Positions 38,733 to 51,118 are shown, counted from the first letter of the stretch. The stretch: 64,000 nucleotides of DNA from Pseudomonas guineae (GCF_900113745.1 NZ_FOQL01000001.1:1426001-1490000); one strand, 5' to 3'. The notes: generated from the sequence alone by a model not told the origin. Numbers and translations: made by a program.

Positions 38733-40262
38733 TTACCGGGCCAGAACAGGTTGATTGAGGGCGTTACCCAGCCACTGCTGCACGCCTTGCATGCTGGCAG
38801 CGGAGGTGTCGAGCACCGGCTGCGGGTAGACCCCAAGCAGGATCAGCAGCACAGCCAGGCCAAGCACCATGCTCAGCTCGCGCAACTGCAGGCCTGGCAA
38901 TGTGGTATCCGCCTTGGCCGGGCCGAAAAAGGCGCGGTGAATCATGATCAGCGCGTAGACCGAACCGAATACCAGGCCGGTGGCGGCCACGATGGTGACC
39001 CACGGCGCGCTCTGGAAACTGCCGAGCAGAATCAGGAACTCACCGACAAAGTTACCGGTACCCGGCAGACCCAGCGCCGCAGCGGCGAAGAACAGGCTCA
39101 GCGCCGGCAGCCAGGGCATACGCGCCCAGATACCGCCCATCTCGCGCATGTCGCGGGTATGCAGGCGCTCATAGAGCTGACCGCAGAGGATAAACAGCGC
39201 CGCCGCCGATAAGCCGTGAGCGAGCATCTGCACCACTGCGCCCTGCAGGGCGATCTCGCTGGCGGAGTAGATGGCGATAAGGACAAAGCCCATGTGTGAC
39301 ACGCTGGAGTAGGCCACCAGCCGCTTGATATCGGTCTGCGCGAACGACAGCAGCGCGCCATAAATGATGGCGAATACGCCGAGCCACTGGGCAATCGGGG
39401 CAAACTCGGCCGAGGCGTTGGGGAACAGCGGCAAAGCAAAGCGCAACAGACCGTAGGCCGCGGTTTTCAGCAGGATACCGGCCAAGTCCACCGAACCAGC
39501 AGTGGGCGCCTGGGCGTGGGCATCCGGCAGCCAGGAGTGGAACGGCACCACCGGGAATTTCACCGCGAAAGCGATAAAGAAACCGAGCATGAGGATGTAT
39601 TCGGTGCCGGCACTCATCTTGGTTTGCAGCAGATCGGCGTAGTTAAACGTCAGTACGCCGGTCTGATTGAAGTGCACAAACACCAGGCCAAGAATCGCCA
39701 GCAGCATGATCAGGCCGCTGGCCTGGGTAAAGATAAAGAACTTGGTGGCGGCGGTGATGCGCGTCTTGCCGTCACTGCCGCTGTGTCCCCAGAGCGCGAT
39801 GAGGAAGAACATCGGCACCAGCATCATTTCCCAGAAGAAGAAGAACAGAAACAGATCGACGGCGAGGAACACGCCGACCACGCCACCGAGAATCCACATC
39901 AGGTTGAGATGAAAGAAACCGACGCGGTTCTGGATCTCGTTCCATGAGCACAGCACCGAGAGCACACCAAGCAAGCCGGTGAGGCTGATCATCAGTACCG
40001 ACAGGCCATCCAGCGCCAGGTGGATGCTGATGCCAAAACGCTCGATCCACGGCACCTGAAATTCCGCCGCCCACTGCGGAGCCGCGCCAGGCGCAGGCGC
40101 CAAGCTGAAGTCACCCGTGGCCCACAGCCACAGGCCCAGAGCAAACAACAGGCCCATGGTTAACAGGGCAATCCAGCGCGGCAGCACGTTGCCGAAGCGC
40201 TCGAACTGCCAGCACAATAAGCCGCCGATAAAGGGGATCAGGATTAGCCAGGGCAGAATCAT
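38733..40262 (-). CDS. nuoM: NADH-quinone oxidoreductase subunit M
   Basis: 509 residues, antiporter-like subunit: [27 protein letters not shown], the functional glutamate/lysine helix [20 protein letters not shown], then [20 protein letters not shown] and [19 protein letters not shown]. NuoM is one of the three large proton-pumping subunits in the membrane arm of complex I. ATG at 40262; 14 bp after nuoL. Confidence 0.95.
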   Translation of the reverse strand: MILPWLILIPFIGGLLCWQFERFGNVLPRWIALLTMGLLFALGLWLWATGDFSLAPAPGAAPQWAAEFQVPWIERFGISIHLALDGLSVLMISLTGLLGVLSVLCSWNEIQNRVGFFHLNLMWILGGVVGVFLAVDLFLFFFFWEMMLVPMFFLIALWGHSGSDGKTRITAATKFFIFTQASGLIMLLAILGLVFVHFNQTGVLTFNYADLLQTKMSAGTEYILMLGFFIAFAVKFPVVPFHSWLPDAHAQAPTAGSVDLAGILLKTAAYGLLRFALPLFPNASAEFAPIAQWLGVFAIIYGALLSFAQTDIKRLVAYSSVSHMGFVLIAIYSASEIALQGAVVQMLAHGLSAAALFILCGQLYERLHTRDMREMGGIWARMPWLPALSLFFAAAALGLPGTGNFVGEFLILLGSFQSAPWVTIVAATGLVFGSVYALIMIHRAFFGPAKADTTLPGLQLRELSMVLGLAVLLILLGVYPQPVLDTSAASMQGVQQWLGNALNQPVLAR

Positions 40263-40276
40263 CAGGCTGTTTTTCC

Positions 40277-42127
40277 TTAATTCAGAAACAGGAGGACGGC
40301 GAGTACCAGCACGGCACCCCCGGCAATCGACGTGGCATACCAGCGCACTTGGCCGGTCTCGCTGCTAGCCAGCAAGGCGTTGCCGCCTCGCGCCAGGCGC
40401 GGAATCAGGCCAATGCTACGGTCAATCGGGTCACGCCCGAGCAACCGGCAAAGCAACAGGTAGGGCTGCACAAATAGCTTGTCGTAAAGCCAGTCAAATC
40501 CCCAGGCGGCGAACCACCAGGCCGAGAGGAAGCGCCCAGGCGCACTCTGCGCCACCACTGTGGCAAACCGGCGCTTGCCGAGAAACAGCAGCGCGGCCAG
40601 GACGATGCCGATGATCGCGATAGCCCCGGAAGCGATTTCCAGGCTGTGCTTAGCGTCGCCGCCGGCATGCCCGACGCTCTGCGGCAGCACACCTGCCAAC
40701 GGCGGGCTGATCAACGCACCGATAAAGGTCGACAACACAATCAAAGTCACCAGCGGTAGCCAGTGGGCGACGCCATGGCCGGCATGGGCTTCGGTCTGCT
40801 GCTTGCCGTGGAAGGTGATAAAGATCAGGCGGAAGGTATACAGCGAGGTCATAAATGCGCCCACCAACCCGGCGTAGAGCAGCCACTGGTGGCCACTGGC
40901 GAACGCTTCCCAAAGGATTTCATCTTTGGAGTAGAAGCCTGCAGTGATCAGCGGCAACGCCGCGAGGGCCGAACCACCGACGATAAAGCTGGCGTAGGCC
41001 AGTGGCAGTTTCTTCCACAGGCCGCCCATCTTGAAGATGTTCTGCTCGTGGTGACAGGCGTTGATCACTGCACCGGAAGCCAGGAACAGCAGCGCCTTGA
41101 AGAAGGCGTGGGTCATCAAGTGGAAGATCGCCGCGTCCCAGGCACCCACGCCCAGAGCGAGGAACATGTAGCCGATCTGGCTCATGGTCGAGTACGCAAG
41201 GATGCGCTTGATGTCGGTCTGCACCAGCGCGGCAAAGCCGGCCAGCACCAGGGTTACGCCGCCAACGATGCCGACCAGTTCGAGAACGTTCGGGGTCAGC
41301 AGGAACAGGCCGTGGGTCCGCGCGATCAGGTAGACACCGGCGGTGACCATGGTCGCCGCGTGGATCAGGGCCGACACCGGCGTCGGACCCGCCATCGCGT
41401 CAGCCAGCCAGGTCTGCAGCGGCAACTGCGCGGATTTACCCACCGCACCGCCGAGCAGCATCAGGGTGGCGATCCACAGCCAGCTATCCCCTTCTACATA
41501 CTTCTGCGGCGCCAGCAGCATCAGCTCCTGAATATTCAGGGTGCCTAGGTGCAGGAACAGAATAAACAGGCCAATGGCCATAAACACGTCACCGATGCGA
41601 GTGACGATAAAGGCTTTGAGCGCCGCATTGCCGTTGGCGCTGTGCTTGAAGTAGAAGCCGATCAGCAAGTAAGAACACAGCCCCACGCCTTCCCAGCCGA
41701 AGTACAGCATCAACAAGTTATCGCCGAGAACCAGCAGCAACATGCTGAAGATAAACAGATTAGTGTAGGCAAAGAAGCGCGAGTAGCCCTCCTCCCCGCG
41801 CATGTACCAACTGGCGAACAGGTGGATCAGAAAACCAACGCCAGTCACCACACCGAGCATGGTCACGGACAAGCCATCCAGATACAGGGTGAAGCTCGGC
41901 GCGAAGCCACCGACATCCATCCACTGCCACAGCACCTGGGTGAATACACCGTTTGCCGGCGGGTTGAGGTTGAACTGCACAATCACCCAGGCCGCCGTAA
42001 TAGCGGATAGGCCCACCGAGCCGACACCGATCAGCGCCGAAAGGTTTTCGGAGAAACGCCCGCGCGAAAAGGCCAGCAGAAACCAGCCCAGCAGCGGGAA
42101 CACACAAGTCAGCAATAGAAGGTTCAT
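40277..42127 (-). CDS. nuoL: NADH-quinone oxidoreductase subunit L
   Basis: 616 residues, the largest antiporter-like subunit with its C-terminal extension of a long lateral helix (region after about residue 510). Motifs: [62 protein letters not shown] and [16 protein letters not shown]. It sits at the distal end of the membrane arm. ATG overlaps the nuoK stop by four bases, so translation is coupled. Confidence 0.96.
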   Translation of the reverse strand: MNLLLLTCVFPLLGWFLLAFSRGRFSENLSALIGVGSVGLSAITAAWVIVQFNLNPPANGVFTQVLWQWMDVGGFAPSFTLYLDGLSVTMLGVVTGVGFLIHLFASWYMRGEEGYSRFFAYTNLFIFSMLLLVLGDNLLMLYFGWEGVGLCSYLLIGFYFKHSANGNAALKAFIVTRIGDVFMAIGLFILFLHLGTLNIQELMLLAPQKYVEGDSWLWIATLMLLGGAVGKSAQLPLQTWLADAMAGPTPVSALIHAATMVTAGVYLIARTHGLFLLTPNVLELVGIVGGVTLVLAGFAALVQTDIKRILAYSTMSQIGYMFLALGVGAWDAAIFHLMTHAFFKALLFLASGAVINACHHEQNIFKMGGLWKKLPLAYASFIVGGSALAALPLITAGFYSKDEILWEAFASGHQWLLYAGLVGAFMTSLYTFRLIFITFHGKQQTEAHAGHGVAHWLPLVTLIVLSTFIGALISPPLAGVLPQSVGHAGGDAKHSLEIASGAIAIIGIVLAALLFLGKRRFATVVAQSAPGRFLSAWWFAAWGFDWLYDKLFVQPYLLLCRLLGRDPIDRSIGLIPRLARGGNALLASSETGQVRWYATSIAGGAVLVLAVLLFLN

Positions 42128-42432
42128 CCGCGCATCTCGCTGGCAGCGTCGACATCGAGGGTGTTGAAGCGGCGATACAGCTGCAACAGGATCGCCAAGC
42201 CAATACTGGCTTCGGCGGCTGCCAGGGTGATCACCAGAATAAACATCACCTGGCCATCAGGCTGAGCCCAACGGCTACCGGCCACCACAAAGGCCAGGGC
42301 GGTGGCATTCATCATCACTTCCAGGCTCATCAGCACAAAGAGGATGTTGCGCCGCACCATCAGGCCAATCAGGCCAAGGCTGAACAACACGCCGGCCAGT
42401 GCCAGGCCGTGCTCCATAGGAATCGCATTCAT
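42124..42432 (-). CDS. nuoK: NADH-quinone oxidoreductase subunit K
   Basis: 102 residues from ATG 42432 ([20 protein letters not shown]), three membrane helices: the conserved glutamates of the proton path lie in [20 protein letters not shown] and [21 protein letters not shown] longer open frame upstream in this phase overlaps nuoJ and is not real. It overlaps nuoJ by four bases and nuoL by four bases. Confidence 0.95.
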   Translation of the reverse strand: MNAIPMEHGLALAGVLFSLGLIGLMVRRNILFVLMSLEVMMNATALAFVVAGSRWAQPDGQVMFILVITLAAAEASIGLAILLQLYRRFNTLDVDAASEMRG

Positions 42433-42938
42433 GCGGTTGGCTCCTTGGCATCGTGACGACCGAGGTGATAGGCCGCGACCAGCGCGGCCAGCAACAGCAT
42501 CGAAGCCAGCTCCACCGCCAGCAGGTAAGGCCCGTACAAGGCAATACCAACGGCTTTTGCCTCGATGGTTTGCAAGCCAATGGCCGCTCCACTGGGTGAC
42601 TGGAACAACACATAGAGCAACTGCCCCAGCAACAGCGCCGAGAGAATCGCCGGGCCAACCCAGATACCCGGTGTCAGCCACTGCCGCTCCTGCTCGACCG
42701 CAGGCGGGCCGAGGTTGAGCATCATCACCACAAACACGAACAGCACCATGATCGCGCCGGCGTAGACGATGATCTCCAGCGCCCCGGCAAACGGCGCACC
42801 GAGGGCGAAGAAGGTCATGGCCACGGCCAACAGCGACAGAATCAAATACAACAGGGCGTGCACCGGATTGCTCGCGGTAATCACCCTGAATGTGGCCGCC
42901 ACGGCAACGCCGGCGGCGAGGTAGAAAGCGAATTCCAT
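42429..42938 (-). CDS. nuoJ: NADH-quinone oxidoreductase subunit J
   Basis: 169 residues, five membrane helices: [42 protein letters not shown] and [20 protein letters not shown] (the pi-bulge helix TM3 that links the quinone site to the proton path). AAAGGA is eight bases upstream of the ATG. Repeat copy D (42959-43099) separates it from nuoI, which is unusual since the other nuo junctions are tight. Confidence 0.94.
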   Translation of the reverse strand: MEFAFYLAAGVAVAATFRVITASNPVHALLYLILSLLAVAMTFFALGAPFAGALEIIVYAGAIMVLFVFVVMMLNLGPPAVEQERQWLTPGIWVGPAILSALLLGQLLYVLFQSPSGAAIGLQTIEAKAVGIALYGPYLLAVELASMLLLAALVAAYHLGRHDAKEPTA

Positions 42939-42958
42939 ATAAATCCTTTATCTCCGCA

Positions 42959-43099
42959 GGAGTCTGTTTAAGGGCGTCGCGAGCGTAGGTGAGACAAGGC
43001 GGAAACAGGCGAGGAAGCGCAGTGTACTTTTGTACATGAGCATTCCGAGCCTGTTTCCAACGCAGTATCAGCAAGCGCAGCAGGCATTAAACGGGCTCC
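42959..43099 (+). repeat. Dispersed intergenic repeat, copy D (short form), inside the nuo operon
   Basis: 141 bp with imperfect terminal inverted repeats: GGAGTCTGTTTAAGGGC at the left end and, on the other strand at the right end, GGAGCCCGTTTAATGCC (13 of 17 identical). The right end stops at the nuoI stop codon (TTA at 43100-43102); the left end is 20 bp before the nuoJ start. The interior folds back: GGAAACAGGC and GCCTGTTTCC as a 10-bp outer stem, then GGAA/TTCC, then TGTAC (43023-43027), TTTT, GTACA (43032-43036) and TGAGCA. Confidence 0.88.
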
Positions 43100-43648
43100 T
43101 TAAGGCAGTAGGCCTTTGACGTTGATGGGTTCGGCCTCGTTTTGCGCGGCGCCTTTCGGCTTGCCGGCGATGGCCATACCGGCGACGCGGTAGAAGTTGT
43201 AGTCCGGGTTCTTGCCTGGGCCGGAAATCAGCAGGTCTTCTTTCTCGTACACCAGGTCCTGACGTTTGAACTCGCCCATTTCAAAATCCGGGGTGAGCTG
43301 AATCGCCGTGGTCGGGCAGGCTTCCTCACACAAACCGCAGAAAATGCAGCGCGAGAAGTTGATGCGGAAGAAATCCGGGTACCAGCGGCCATCCGGCGTT
43401 TCGGCCTTCTGCAGCGAGATGCAGCCCACCGGGCAGGCCACAGCGCAGAGGTTGCAGGCCACGCAGCGCTCTTCGCCATCGGGGTCACGAGTCAGCACAA
43501 TACGGCCGCGGTAGCGCGGCGGCAGGTACACCGCCTCTTCCGGGTATTGCAGGGTGTCGCGCTTGCGAAAGCCGTGGCTGAAGACCATGGCCATGCTGCG
43601 CAGTTGGGTGCCAGTACCGACCAGCACATCCCATATGTATTTGAACAT
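43100..43648 (-). CDS. nuoI: NADH-quinone oxidoreductase subunit I (8Fe-8S)
   Basis: 182 residues from ATG 43648 with AAGGAGAA upstream; a 12-codon longer frame exists without support. Two [4Fe-4S] motifs: C62-x2-C65-x2-C68-x3-C72 and C101-x2-C104-x2-C107-x3-C111, the N6a and N6b clusters that pass electrons to NuoB. Amphipathic N-terminus, peripheral arm at the membrane surface. Stop codon abuts repeat copy D. Confidence 0.96.
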   Translation of the reverse strand: MFKYIWDVLVGTGTQLRSMAMVFSHGFRKRDTLQYPEEAVYLPPRYRGRIVLTRDPDGEERCVACNLCAVACPVGCISLQKAETPDGRWYPDFFRINFSRCIFCGLCEEACPTTAIQLTPDFEMGEFKRQDLVYEKEDLLISGPGKNPDYNFYRVAGMAIAGKPKGAAQNEAEPINVKGLLP

Positions 43649-43661
43649 TCTGTGGTTCTCC

Positions 43662-44657
43662 TTACTGGGCCGTAGCCAGCACAACTGCGCCGGTCACCAG
43701 CAGGTTGATCAGGGTCAGCGGCAGGCAGAACTTCCAGCTGAAGGCCATGACTTGGTCATACCGTGGCCGCGGAATCGAGGCGCGCAGCAGGATGAAGATC
43801 ATGATGAAGAAACAGGTTTTCAGGGCGAACCAGATAAACGGAATCTGCGGCAGAATGCCAAACGGGCCGTGCCAGCCGCCGAAGAACAGGGTTACCAGCA
43901 GCGCCGAAATGGTGATGATGGCGATGTACTCACCGACGAAGAACATGCCCCATTTCATCCCGGCATATTCGATGTGATAACCATCGGCCAGCTCCTGCTC
44001 GGCTTCTGGCTGGTCGAACGGGTGACGGTGCGTCACTGCTACGCCGGCGATAAAGAAGGTACAGAAGCCAAAGAACTGCGGAATGATGAACCAGAGGTTC
44101 TCGGCCTGGTAATCGACGATATCGCGCATGTTGAACGAGCCCACCTGAGCGACGATGCCCATCAGCGCCAGGGCCAGAAACACCTCGTAAGACACGGTTT
44201 GTGCCGAAGCACGCAGCGCACCGAGCAGGGCAAACTTGTTGTTACTCGCCCAGCCGGCAAACAGCACCGCATACACCGACAAACCGGCCATGGCGAAGAA
44301 GAACAGGATGCCGATGTTTAGATCTGCCACGCCCCAATTCGGCGTAATCGGGATAATCGCGAAGGCCATCAGCATCGCGGCGAAGGCGATCATCGGCGCC
44401 AGGATAAAGATGAACTTGTCGGCAAACGGTGGCGTCCAGTCTTCCTTGAAGAACATCTTGATCATGTCGGCAGCGATCTGAAACATGCCGAATGGGCCCA
44501 CCCGGTTCGGGCCGTAGCGGTCCTGCCACCAACCGAGCAAGCGCCGCTCGACAAAGCTCAGCAGCGCACCACAGACCACCACCACCAGCAAAATCACGAT
44601 GGCCTTGAGCACCGCGATCAGCACGTCGATCACTTCTGGAGTGAACCAGCTCATCAT
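43662..44657 (-). CDS. nuoH: NADH-quinone oxidoreductase subunit H
   Basis: 331 residues, eight membrane helices, quinone-channel subunit: [32 protein letters not shown] contains the glutamate and arginine residues lining the quinone tunnel, and [23 protein letters not shown] closes the protein. Its start overlaps the nuoG stop by four bases. Confidence 0.96.
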   Translation of the reverse strand: MMSWFTPEVIDVLIAVLKAIVILLVVVVCGALLSFVERRLLGWWQDRYGPNRVGPFGMFQIAADMIKMFFKEDWTPPFADKFIFILAPMIAFAAMLMAFAIIPITPNWGVADLNIGILFFFAMAGLSVYAVLFAGWASNNKFALLGALRASAQTVSYEVFLALALMGIVAQVGSFNMRDIVDYQAENLWFIIPQFFGFCTFFIAGVAVTHRHPFDQPEAEQELADGYHIEYAGMKWGMFFVGEYIAIITISALLVTLFFGGWHGPFGILPQIPFIWFALKTCFFIMIFILLRASIPRPRYDQVMAFSWKFCLPLTLINLLVTGAVVLATAQ

Positions 44658-47377
44658 TTCGCAGCCTCCTCAATGTGAGTGACTACAGCACCAATCACCT
44701 GCGCCGGGATACCAGGCAAGCCGACCGGTAGACCAATCACACCAATGGCCAACTCTTCTGTGATCTGCAGCGGCAAGCGCAGGTGCTGCCCCGCCACTGT
44801 CAGGCTGAGCAGCGCACCGTCATTAACCCCTAGTCGATCCGCTTCGGCTTTCGCCAACAAGGCATAAGCTGCTGGGATGCGCTCCTGCAGCGGCGGCGCC
44901 TTGGCCGAGGTTTCTTCACTGCCGAACAGGTGATACAGGGCGACGACTTGCAGGGTACCGGCAGCAGGGTTGAACGCCGCCGGTACGCCGAACCACGGCA
45001 GTGCAACACCTTGAGCTGTCAGCAAGCGCACGCCCGGATCACCGGCGCGTAGATGGCCGCCGACTTCGTCCTGGAACTTATTCCAGGCCTGCGGCGAGTT
45101 CCAGCCTGGCGCCCAGGCGAAGGGAATCTGCTGACGGGCCTCAACGCTGCCGGAATAGCCTTCCATGGAGAAGGCAAAGGCTGAGTCCTGATCCTGCGGC
45201 TGACGCGGCTCGTGCACGCTGATATTGGCGCGCATCGCGGTGCGGCCGCTGTAACGGTGCGGCTCACGCGCCAGCTTCATACCCTTGATGCGGAACGTAG
45301 CGCTCGGTGCGGCCTCGCCAATCCGCGCCAGCAGGTTGTTGCTGGCGGCGCAGGCGGCGGTGACTTCATCCAGCTGCGTCCAGTCGAGCGGCTTACCCAG
45401 CAGGGTGCTGTGTAGCGCATGCAGCCAGCGCCAGCCTTCACGAATAAGGATAGAGGCGTCGTAGTAGCTGGGCTCAAACACTTGGAAGAAGCGCTGGGCT
45501 CGACCTTCGAAGCTGACCAAGGTGCCATCGCCTTCGGCGAAGCTGGCCACGGGCAGCAGCAAATGGGCGTTGGCACTGGTGGCGGTGTGCTGATGGTCAG
45601 CAACGATCACTACCTGGGCGGCAGCCAGCGCGGCGTCAACCGTGGCGGCATCGGCGCGGCGATAGAGGTCGTTTTCCAGCACGATCACCGCGTCAGCCAG
45701 GCCAGTCGTCAGCGCCTGCATCGCGGCATCCACCGAGGTGTCGGCAGAGCTTTCGCCCAGCAGCAGGGCCAGGCCCATGCTGTTGGCTTCCGGCACGACA
45801 AGGCTGATGGAGGCGTTCTTCTCACGATTCTTCAGCGCGCTGGCGATGTTGGCCGCCGCTTCGATGATGTCCCGGCTGCCCGATGAGGCGCCGGATACGA
45901 TCAACGGACGTTTGGCGTCCAATAAGGCCTCAGCGATTAGCTCTACCAATTCGACAGCATCGGCATCCAGGCCTGTAACGGCGGGCGCGCTCGGGTCGAT
46001 GGCGTGAGCCACAGCAAAGCCGATACGGGCCAGGTCGGCCGGCGCGGCATGCACGCAGGCTTCGGCAATATCATCCAGGCGCGTCGCGGTGACGCTGGCG
46101 ATAAACAGCGGATGCAGCGCGTCTTGAGCGACGTTTTGCACCGCCGCCATGTGCCACTCCGGAATCTTCGCCGTGGCGGCAATTTCGGTGGCCTTACCTT
46201 TGACTGTCTGGCGTAGAGCCAGAGCCAGGCGTGCGGCGGTCTGGGTGAGGTCTTCGCCGAGGACAAATACCGCGTCGTGGTTTTCCACTTCACGCAGGGT
46301 CGGCACCGGCAGCGGGCCGTTCTGCAGGATGTCGCGGATCAGCTGGATATTCGCCAGCTCGCCGGCGGCGATACCGCTGTAATAGTTGGCCTCGCCGACC
46401 AGCTCGCGCAGGGCGAAGTTGCTTTCCAGGCTGGCGCGCGGCGAGCCAATGCCGATCACCCGTTTGCCCTTGAGCAGCTCGGCGGCCTTGTCCAGCGCGG
46501 CATCGATCCCTAGTTTGGTATTGCCCAGCGACGGCTGGCGCGGACGGTCGGCGCGGTTGGTGAAGCCGTAACCGAAGCGGCCACGATCGCAAAGAAAATA
46601 CTGGTTCACATCGCCGTTAAAGCGGTTCTCGATACGGCGGATCTCGCCATAACGCTCGCCGGGGCTGGTGTTACAGCCACTGGCGCAACCGTGGCAGATA
46701 CTCGGGGCAAACTGCATGTCCCACTTACGGTTGTAACGCTCGGAATGGGTCTTGTCGGTGAACACACCGGTCGGGCAAACCTCGACCAGGTTGCCGGAGA
46801 ACTCGCTTTCCAGCGTGCCATCCTCGACGCGACCGAAGTAGACGTTGTCGTGCGCGCCGTAAACACCGAGGTCAGTACCGCCAGCGTAATCCTTGTAATA
46901 ACGCACGCAGCGGTAGCAGGCGATGCAGCGGTTCATCTCATGGGCGATAAACGGGCCGAGTTGCTGGTTCTGGTGAGTGCGCTTAGTGAAGCGATAACGG
47001 CGCTGGTTGTGACCGGTCATCACGGTCATGTCTTGCAGGTGGCAGTGACCGCCCTCCTCGCACACCGGACAGTCGTGCGGGTGGTTGGTCATCAGCCACT
47101 CGACAACGCTGGCGCGGAAGGCCTTGGACTCTTCATCGTCGATGGAGATCCAGCTGTTGTCGGTGGCCGGCGTCATGCAGGACATGACGATACGACCACG
47201 CGTGTCGTTCTCGTCGCTGTACTGCTTGACCGCGCACTGACGGCACGCACCAACGCTACCGAGCGCCGGGTGCCAGCAGAAGTAGGGAATGTCGAGACCG
47301 AGGGACAGGCAGGCCTGTAGTAGGTTGTCCGCCCCATCGACTTCGAAATCGTTGCCGTCTACGTGGATAGTGGCCAT
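44654..47377 (-). CDS. nuoG: NADH-quinone oxidoreductase subunit G
   Basis: 907 residues from ATG 47377 ([20 protein letters not shown]); a 17-codon upstream extension is unlikely. N-terminal [2Fe-2S] ferredoxin ([15 protein letters not shown]), the His-ligated N5 site ([15 protein letters not shown]), N4 cysteines ([13 protein letters not shown]), and the off-path N7 cluster with CHGCASGC and a fourth cysteine in [10 protein letters not shown], a hallmark of E. coli-type NuoG. A molybdopterin-oxidoreductase-like domain fills the rest. 96 bp separate it from nuoF. Confidence 0.95.
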   Translation of the reverse strand: MATIHVDGNDFEVDGADNLLQACLSLGLDIPYFCWHPALGSVGACRQCAVKQYSDENDTRGRIVMSCMTPATDNSWISIDDEESKAFRASVVEWLMTNHPHDCPVCEEGGHCHLQDMTVMTGHNQRRYRFTKRTHQNQQLGPFIAHEMNRCIACYRCVRYYKDYAGGTDLGVYGAHDNVYFGRVEDGTLESEFSGNLVEVCPTGVFTDKTHSERYNRKWDMQFAPSICHGCASGCNTSPGERYGEIRRIENRFNGDVNQYFLCDRGRFGYGFTNRADRPRQPSLGNTKLGIDAALDKAAELLKGKRVIGIGSPRASLESNFALRELVGEANYYSGIAAGELANIQLIRDILQNGPLPVPTLREVENHDAVFVLGEDLTQTAARLALALRQTVKGKATEIAATAKIPEWHMAAVQNVAQDALHPLFIASVTATRLDDIAEACVHAAPADLARIGFAVAHAIDPSAPAVTGLDADAVELVELIAEALLDAKRPLIVSGASSGSRDIIEAAANIASALKNREKNASISLVVPEANSMGLALLLGESSADTSVDAAMQALTTGLADAVIVLENDLYRRADAATVDAALAAAQVVIVADHQHTATSANAHLLLPVASFAEGDGTLVSFEGRAQRFFQVFEPSYYDASILIREGWRWLHALHSTLLGKPLDWTQLDEVTAACAASNNLLARIGEAAPSATFRIKGMKLAREPHRYSGRTAMRANISVHEPRQPQDQDSAFAFSMEGYSGSVEARQQIPFAWAPGWNSPQAWNKFQDEVGGHLRAGDPGVRLLTAQGVALPWFGVPAAFNPAAGTLQVVALYHLFGSEETSAKAPPLQERIPAAYALLAKAEADRLGVNDGALLSLTVAGQHLRLPLQITEELAIGVIGLPVGLPGIPAQVIGAVVTHIEEAAK

Positions 47378-47473
47378 GGTTGAGGTTTCTTCTTTACCCA
47401 CCGAAGCGGGCTTGGCTAATGAAATCACGGTGTGTCACGGGGCCAGGTCAGTGGCCGCCCTGACGTTAAATCT

Positions 47474-48838
47474 TTACGCGGGGACGAATTGCCCCGTCGC
47501 GGCCGGAGCCGGCGCGCTGGACACGCCAGCTTCGAACTCCGAGCGGAAATACTTGATCGCACTGCCCAGCGGCTCAACGGCGCCCGGTGCATGGGCGCAG
47601 AAGGTTTTACCTGGGCCGAGGAAGTTGACCAAACCGAGCAAGGTGTCGATGTCCTGCTGCGTGCCTTGCCCGCGCTCCAAGGCGCGGAGAATCTTCACGC
47701 TCCAGGGCAGGCCATCACGGCACGGCGTACACCAGCCGCAAGACTCACGAGAAAAGAACTCTTCCATATTGCGCAGCAGGGACACCATGTTGACCGTGTG
47801 ATCGACCGCCAACGCCAGGCCGGTGCCCATGCGCGTGCCGACCTTACCGATACCGCCGGCATACATCAGCGCATCAAGGTGCTCGGGGAGCAGGAAGCCA
47901 GTACCGGCGCCGCCAGGCTGCCAGCACTTGAGCGTGTAACCTTCGCGCATGCCGCCGGCATAGTCCTCGAACAGCTCACGGGCGCTCACGCCGAAGGGCA
48001 GCTCCCACAACCCGGGGTTCTTCACCTTGCCGGAAAAGCCCATCAGCTTGGTGCCGTGGTCTTCACTGTCCGGGCGGGCCAGGGTTTTGTACCAATCGAC
48101 ACCACTGCCGATGATCGCCGGCACGTTGCACAGGGTCTCGACGTTATTCACGCAGGTCGGCTTACCCCACACCCCAACGGCGGCCGGGAACGGCGGCTTG
48201 GCCCGTGGGTTGGCGCGGCGGCCTTCAAGGGAGTTGATCAGCGCGGTTTCTTCGCCGCAGATATAGCGACCGGCACCGGTGTGTACGATCAGCTCAAAAT
48301 CGAAACCGCTGCCGAGGATGTTCTGGCCAAGCAGGCCAGCGGCCTTAGCCTCGGCGATGGCGCGATTGAGGTGGGTCGCCGCATCAACGTACTCGCCGCG
48401 CAGGAAGATGTAGCCGCGATAAGCCTTGAGCGCCCGCGCGGAAATCAGCATGCCTTCCACCAACAAGTGCGGCAGCTGCTCCATCAGCATGCGGTCTTTC
48501 CAGGTGTTGGGCTCCATTTCATCGGCGTTGCACAGCAAGTAGCGGATGTTCATCGACTCATCCGCCGGCATCAGCCCCCACTTCACTCCAGTGGGGAAGC
48601 CCGCACCGCCACGGCCCTTGAGTCCGGAGTCTTTCACCGTTTGTACGATGTCGGCCTGGGCCATTTCGCTCAGTGCCTTGCGCGCAGCGGCGTAGCCATT
48701 CTTCTGCTGGTATTCCTCCAGCCACACCGGCTGACCGTCGTCACGCAAACGCCAGGTCAGCGGATGGGTCTCTTCGCTGCGGGCAATTGTGTTGGCCGGG
48801 CCGATAGAGGTCAGACGCTTGACGCTAAAACCGGTCAT
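47474..48838 (-). CDS. nuoF: NADH-quinone oxidoreductase subunit F (NADH/FMN-binding)
   Basis: 454 residues with the glycine-rich NADH/FMN loops [20 protein letters not shown] and [21 protein letters not shown], and the N3 [4Fe-4S] site [14 protein letters not shown]. It accepts NADH and reduces FMN, the first step of complex I. Start overlaps the nuoE stop by four bases. A 470-residue antisense frame over it is an artefact of high GC. Confidence 0.96.
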   Translation of the reverse strand: MTGFSVKRLTSIGPANTIARSEETHPLTWRLRDDGQPVWLEEYQQKNGYAAARKALSEMAQADIVQTVKDSGLKGRGGAGFPTGVKWGLMPADESMNIRYLLCNADEMEPNTWKDRMLMEQLPHLLVEGMLISARALKAYRGYIFLRGEYVDAATHLNRAIAEAKAAGLLGQNILGSGFDFELIVHTGAGRYICGEETALINSLEGRRANPRAKPPFPAAVGVWGKPTCVNNVETLCNVPAIIGSGVDWYKTLARPDSEDHGTKLMGFSGKVKNPGLWELPFGVSARELFEDYAGGMREGYTLKCWQPGGAGTGFLLPEHLDALMYAGGIGKVGTRMGTGLALAVDHTVNMVSLLRNMEEFFSRESCGWCTPCRDGLPWSVKILRALERGQGTQQDIDTLLGLVNFLGPGKTFCAHAPGAVEPLGSAIKYFRSEFEAGVSSAPAPAATGQFVPA

Positions 48839-49332
48839 ACGTAGGCCTCCAACAGTTGGCCGATACTACCGGCGTTGACATCACCAAAGGTATCGTCGTC
48901 GACCATCAGCGCCGGCGCCTTATCGCAGTTACCCAGGCAGCACACCGGCAGCAGGGTAAAACGACCATCGGCGCTGGTTTGGCCCAGGCCAATGCCCAGT
49001 TGCTGCTGAATACTCTCGACCACCGACTCATGGCCGCCGATGTAGCAGGTCATGCTGTCGCAGACGCGAATGATGTGCCGGCCAACCGGCTGGCGGAAGA
49101 TCTGGCTGTAAAAGGTCGCAACGCCTTCGACATCGCTGGCCGGGATACCCAGGACCTCGCCAATGGCATCGGCGGCGCCGTCTGGCACCCAACCACGGGC
49201 CTTCTGCACGATCTTTAAGGCTTCGATCGACGCCGCGCGCGGGTCTTCGTAGTGGTGCATTTCATGCTCGATGGCCGAGCGCTCAGCGTCGCTCAGGGCA
49301 AAACGGTCAGTCTGAATAAGTGCGTTCATCAT
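48835..49332 (-). CDS. nuoE: NADH-quinone oxidoreductase subunit E
   Basis: 165 residues, thioredoxin-like [2Fe-2S] protein: four cysteines in CDSMTC and CCLGNC (N1a cluster). Works with NuoF at the tip of the peripheral arm. Its start codon overlaps the nuoCD stop by one base, within a TGATGATG-type junction. Confidence 0.95.
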   Translation of the reverse strand: MMNALIQTDRFALSDAERSAIEHEMHHYEDPRAASIEALKIVQKARGWVPDGAADAIGEVLGIPASDVEGVATFYSQIFRQPVGRHIIRVCDSMTCYIGGHESVVESIQQQLGIGLGQTSADGRFTLLPVCCLGNCDKAPALMVDDDTFGDVNAGSIGQLLEAYV

Positions 49333-51113
49333 CAGCGGTCCACGTCAGCCATAACGAAGTCGATACTGCCCAGGTAGGCGATCAGATCGGCGACCATGCT
49401 GCCGCGGATCACCGAGGGAATCTGCTGCAGGTGCGGGAAGCTCGGCGTGCGGATACGCGTGCGGTAGCTCATGGTGCTGCCGTCGCTGGTCAGGTAGTAA
49501 CTGTTGATGCCCTTGGTCGCCTCGATCATCTGGAACGACTCATTGGCCGGCATCACCGGACCCCAGGACACCTGCAGGAAGTGGGTGATCAGGGTTTCGA
49601 TGTGCTGCAAGGTGCGCTCTTTCGGCGGCGGCGTGGTCAGCGGGTGATCGGCCTTGTACGGCCCTTCCGGCATGTTGCGCATGCATTGATCGATGATCTT
49701 GATGCTCTGGCGCATCTCATCCACCCGCACCATGCAACGGTCGTAGGCATCGCCATTCACCGCCAACGGCACTTCAAACTCGAAGTTCTCGTAACCGGAA
49801 TACGGCCGTGCTTTGCGCAGGTCGAAATCACAGCCGGTGGAACGTAGCCCTGCTCCGGTAACACCCCACTCCAACGCCTCTTTGGTGTTGTACTGCGCCA
49901 CACCGATGGTGCGCGCTTTGAGAATGCTGTTTTTTAGCGCGGCTTTCTCGTACTCATCGAGGCGCTTAGGCAGCCAGTCGACGAATTCCTTCACCAAACG
50001 GTCCCAGCCGCGCGGCAGGTCGTGGGCGACGCCGCCAATGCGGTACCAGGCCGGATGCAGGCGGGCGCCGGTGATGGCTTCGATGACCTTGTAGGCACGC
50101 TGGCGGTCGGTGAAGGTGAAGAACACCGGGGTCATCGCACCGACGTCTTGGATGTAAGTGCCGAGGAACAGCAGGTGGCTGGTGATACGGAAGAACTCGG
50201 CCATCATGATGCGAATCACGTCGACCTTTTGCGGCACGATAATGCCCGCGAGTTTTTCCACGGCCAGCACATACGGCAGGTTGTTCATCACCCCACCGAG
50301 GTAGTCGATGCGGTCGGTATAGGGGATAAAGCTGTGCCAGCTCTGGCGCTCAGCCATCTTCTCGGCACCACGGTGGTGGTAGCCGATTTCCGGTACGCAA
50401 TCGACGATTTCTTCGCCATCGAGCTGCAAGATGATGCGGAATGCACCGTGGGCTGAAGGGTGGTTGGGGCCGAGGTTGAGGAACATATAGTCCTCATGCT
50501 CGCTGCCGCGCTTCATGCCCCAGTCTTCCGGCTTAAAACGCGCCGCTTCTTCTTCAAGCTGTTGCTTGGCCAGGGTCAGGCTAAACGGATCAAACTCGGT
50601 GGCGCGCGCGGGGTAATCCTTGCGCAGTGGATGCCCTTCCCAGGTCGGCGGCATCATGATCCGCGTCAGATGCGGATGGCCGGTAAAGTGGATGCCATAG
50701 AGGTCCCACACTTCACGTTCATACCAGTTGGCGTTAGGCCAGATGCTGGTGACGCTGGGCATATTCAGGTCACGCTCATTGAGCGCCACCTTGATCATGA
50801 TGTCGCTGTTCCGCTCCAGCGACATCAGGTGATAAAACACGGTGAAGTCCGCACCGGGTAGGCCACGGCGCTGAGTACGCAGACGCTCGTCGACACCATG
50901 CAGGTCATAGAGCATGACGTAGGGTCGCGGTAGGTTGCGCAGAAAGGTCAGCACCTCGACCAAGCGCTCACGCGCCACCCACAGCACCGCCATACCGGTG
51001 CGGGTGCTTTGCACAGTAAAGGCGTCAGCGCCAAAACGGGAATTCAGTTCGACAACCACTTCTTGGTCATCGGCTTTGTAAGGCGGTATGGACAGAATGC
51101 TTTGTGCAGTCAT
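49332..51113 (-). CDS. nuoC: NADH-quinone oxidoreductase fused subunits C and D
   Basis: 593 residues. The NuoC part (30 kDa) occupies about 1-185 ([46 protein letters not shown]); the NuoD part (49 kDa) starts near 205 ([25 protein letters not shown], with the quinone-site histidine in HPSAHG) and runs to the C-terminus (DFVMADVDR). The fusion is the normal state in gamma-proteobacteria such as E. coli and Pseudomonas. NuoD forms the quinone pocket with NuoB. 66 bp after nuoB; that gap has a hairpin and a 10-bp tandem repeat. Confidence 0.96.
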   Translation of the reverse strand: MTAQSILSIPPYKADDQEVVVELNSRFGADAFTVQSTRTGMAVLWVARERLVEVLTFLRNLPRPYVMLYDLHGVDERLRTQRRGLPGADFTVFYHLMSLERNSDIMIKVALNERDLNMPSVTSIWPNANWYEREVWDLYGIHFTGHPHLTRIMMPPTWEGHPLRKDYPARATEFDPFSLTLAKQQLEEEAARFKPEDWGMKRGSEHEDYMFLNLGPNHPSAHGAFRIILQLDGEEIVDCVPEIGYHHRGAEKMAERQSWHSFIPYTDRIDYLGGVMNNLPYVLAVEKLAGIIVPQKVDVIRIMMAEFFRITSHLLFLGTYIQDVGAMTPVFFTFTDRQRAYKVIEAITGARLHPAWYRIGGVAHDLPRGWDRLVKEFVDWLPKRLDEYEKAALKNSILKARTIGVAQYNTKEALEWGVTGAGLRSTGCDFDLRKARPYSGYENFEFEVPLAVNGDAYDRCMVRVDEMRQSIKIIDQCMRNMPEGPYKADHPLTTPPPKERTLQHIETLITHFLQVSWGPVMPANESFQMIEATKGINSYYLTSDGSTMSYRTRIRTPSFPHLQQIPSVIRGSMVADLIAYLGSIDFVMADVDR

Positions 51114-51118
51114 GGTCT

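Noticed and set aside
42433..43074. Upstream extension of the nuoK frame giving a 316-residue frame
   Set aside because: It overlaps all of nuoJ in another phase; nuoK begins at 42432 with the usual [10 protein letters not shown] and an ATGA junction.
47432..48844. 470-residue antisense open frame over nuoF
   Set aside because: Same explanation; nuoF on the other strand has all its cofactor motifs.
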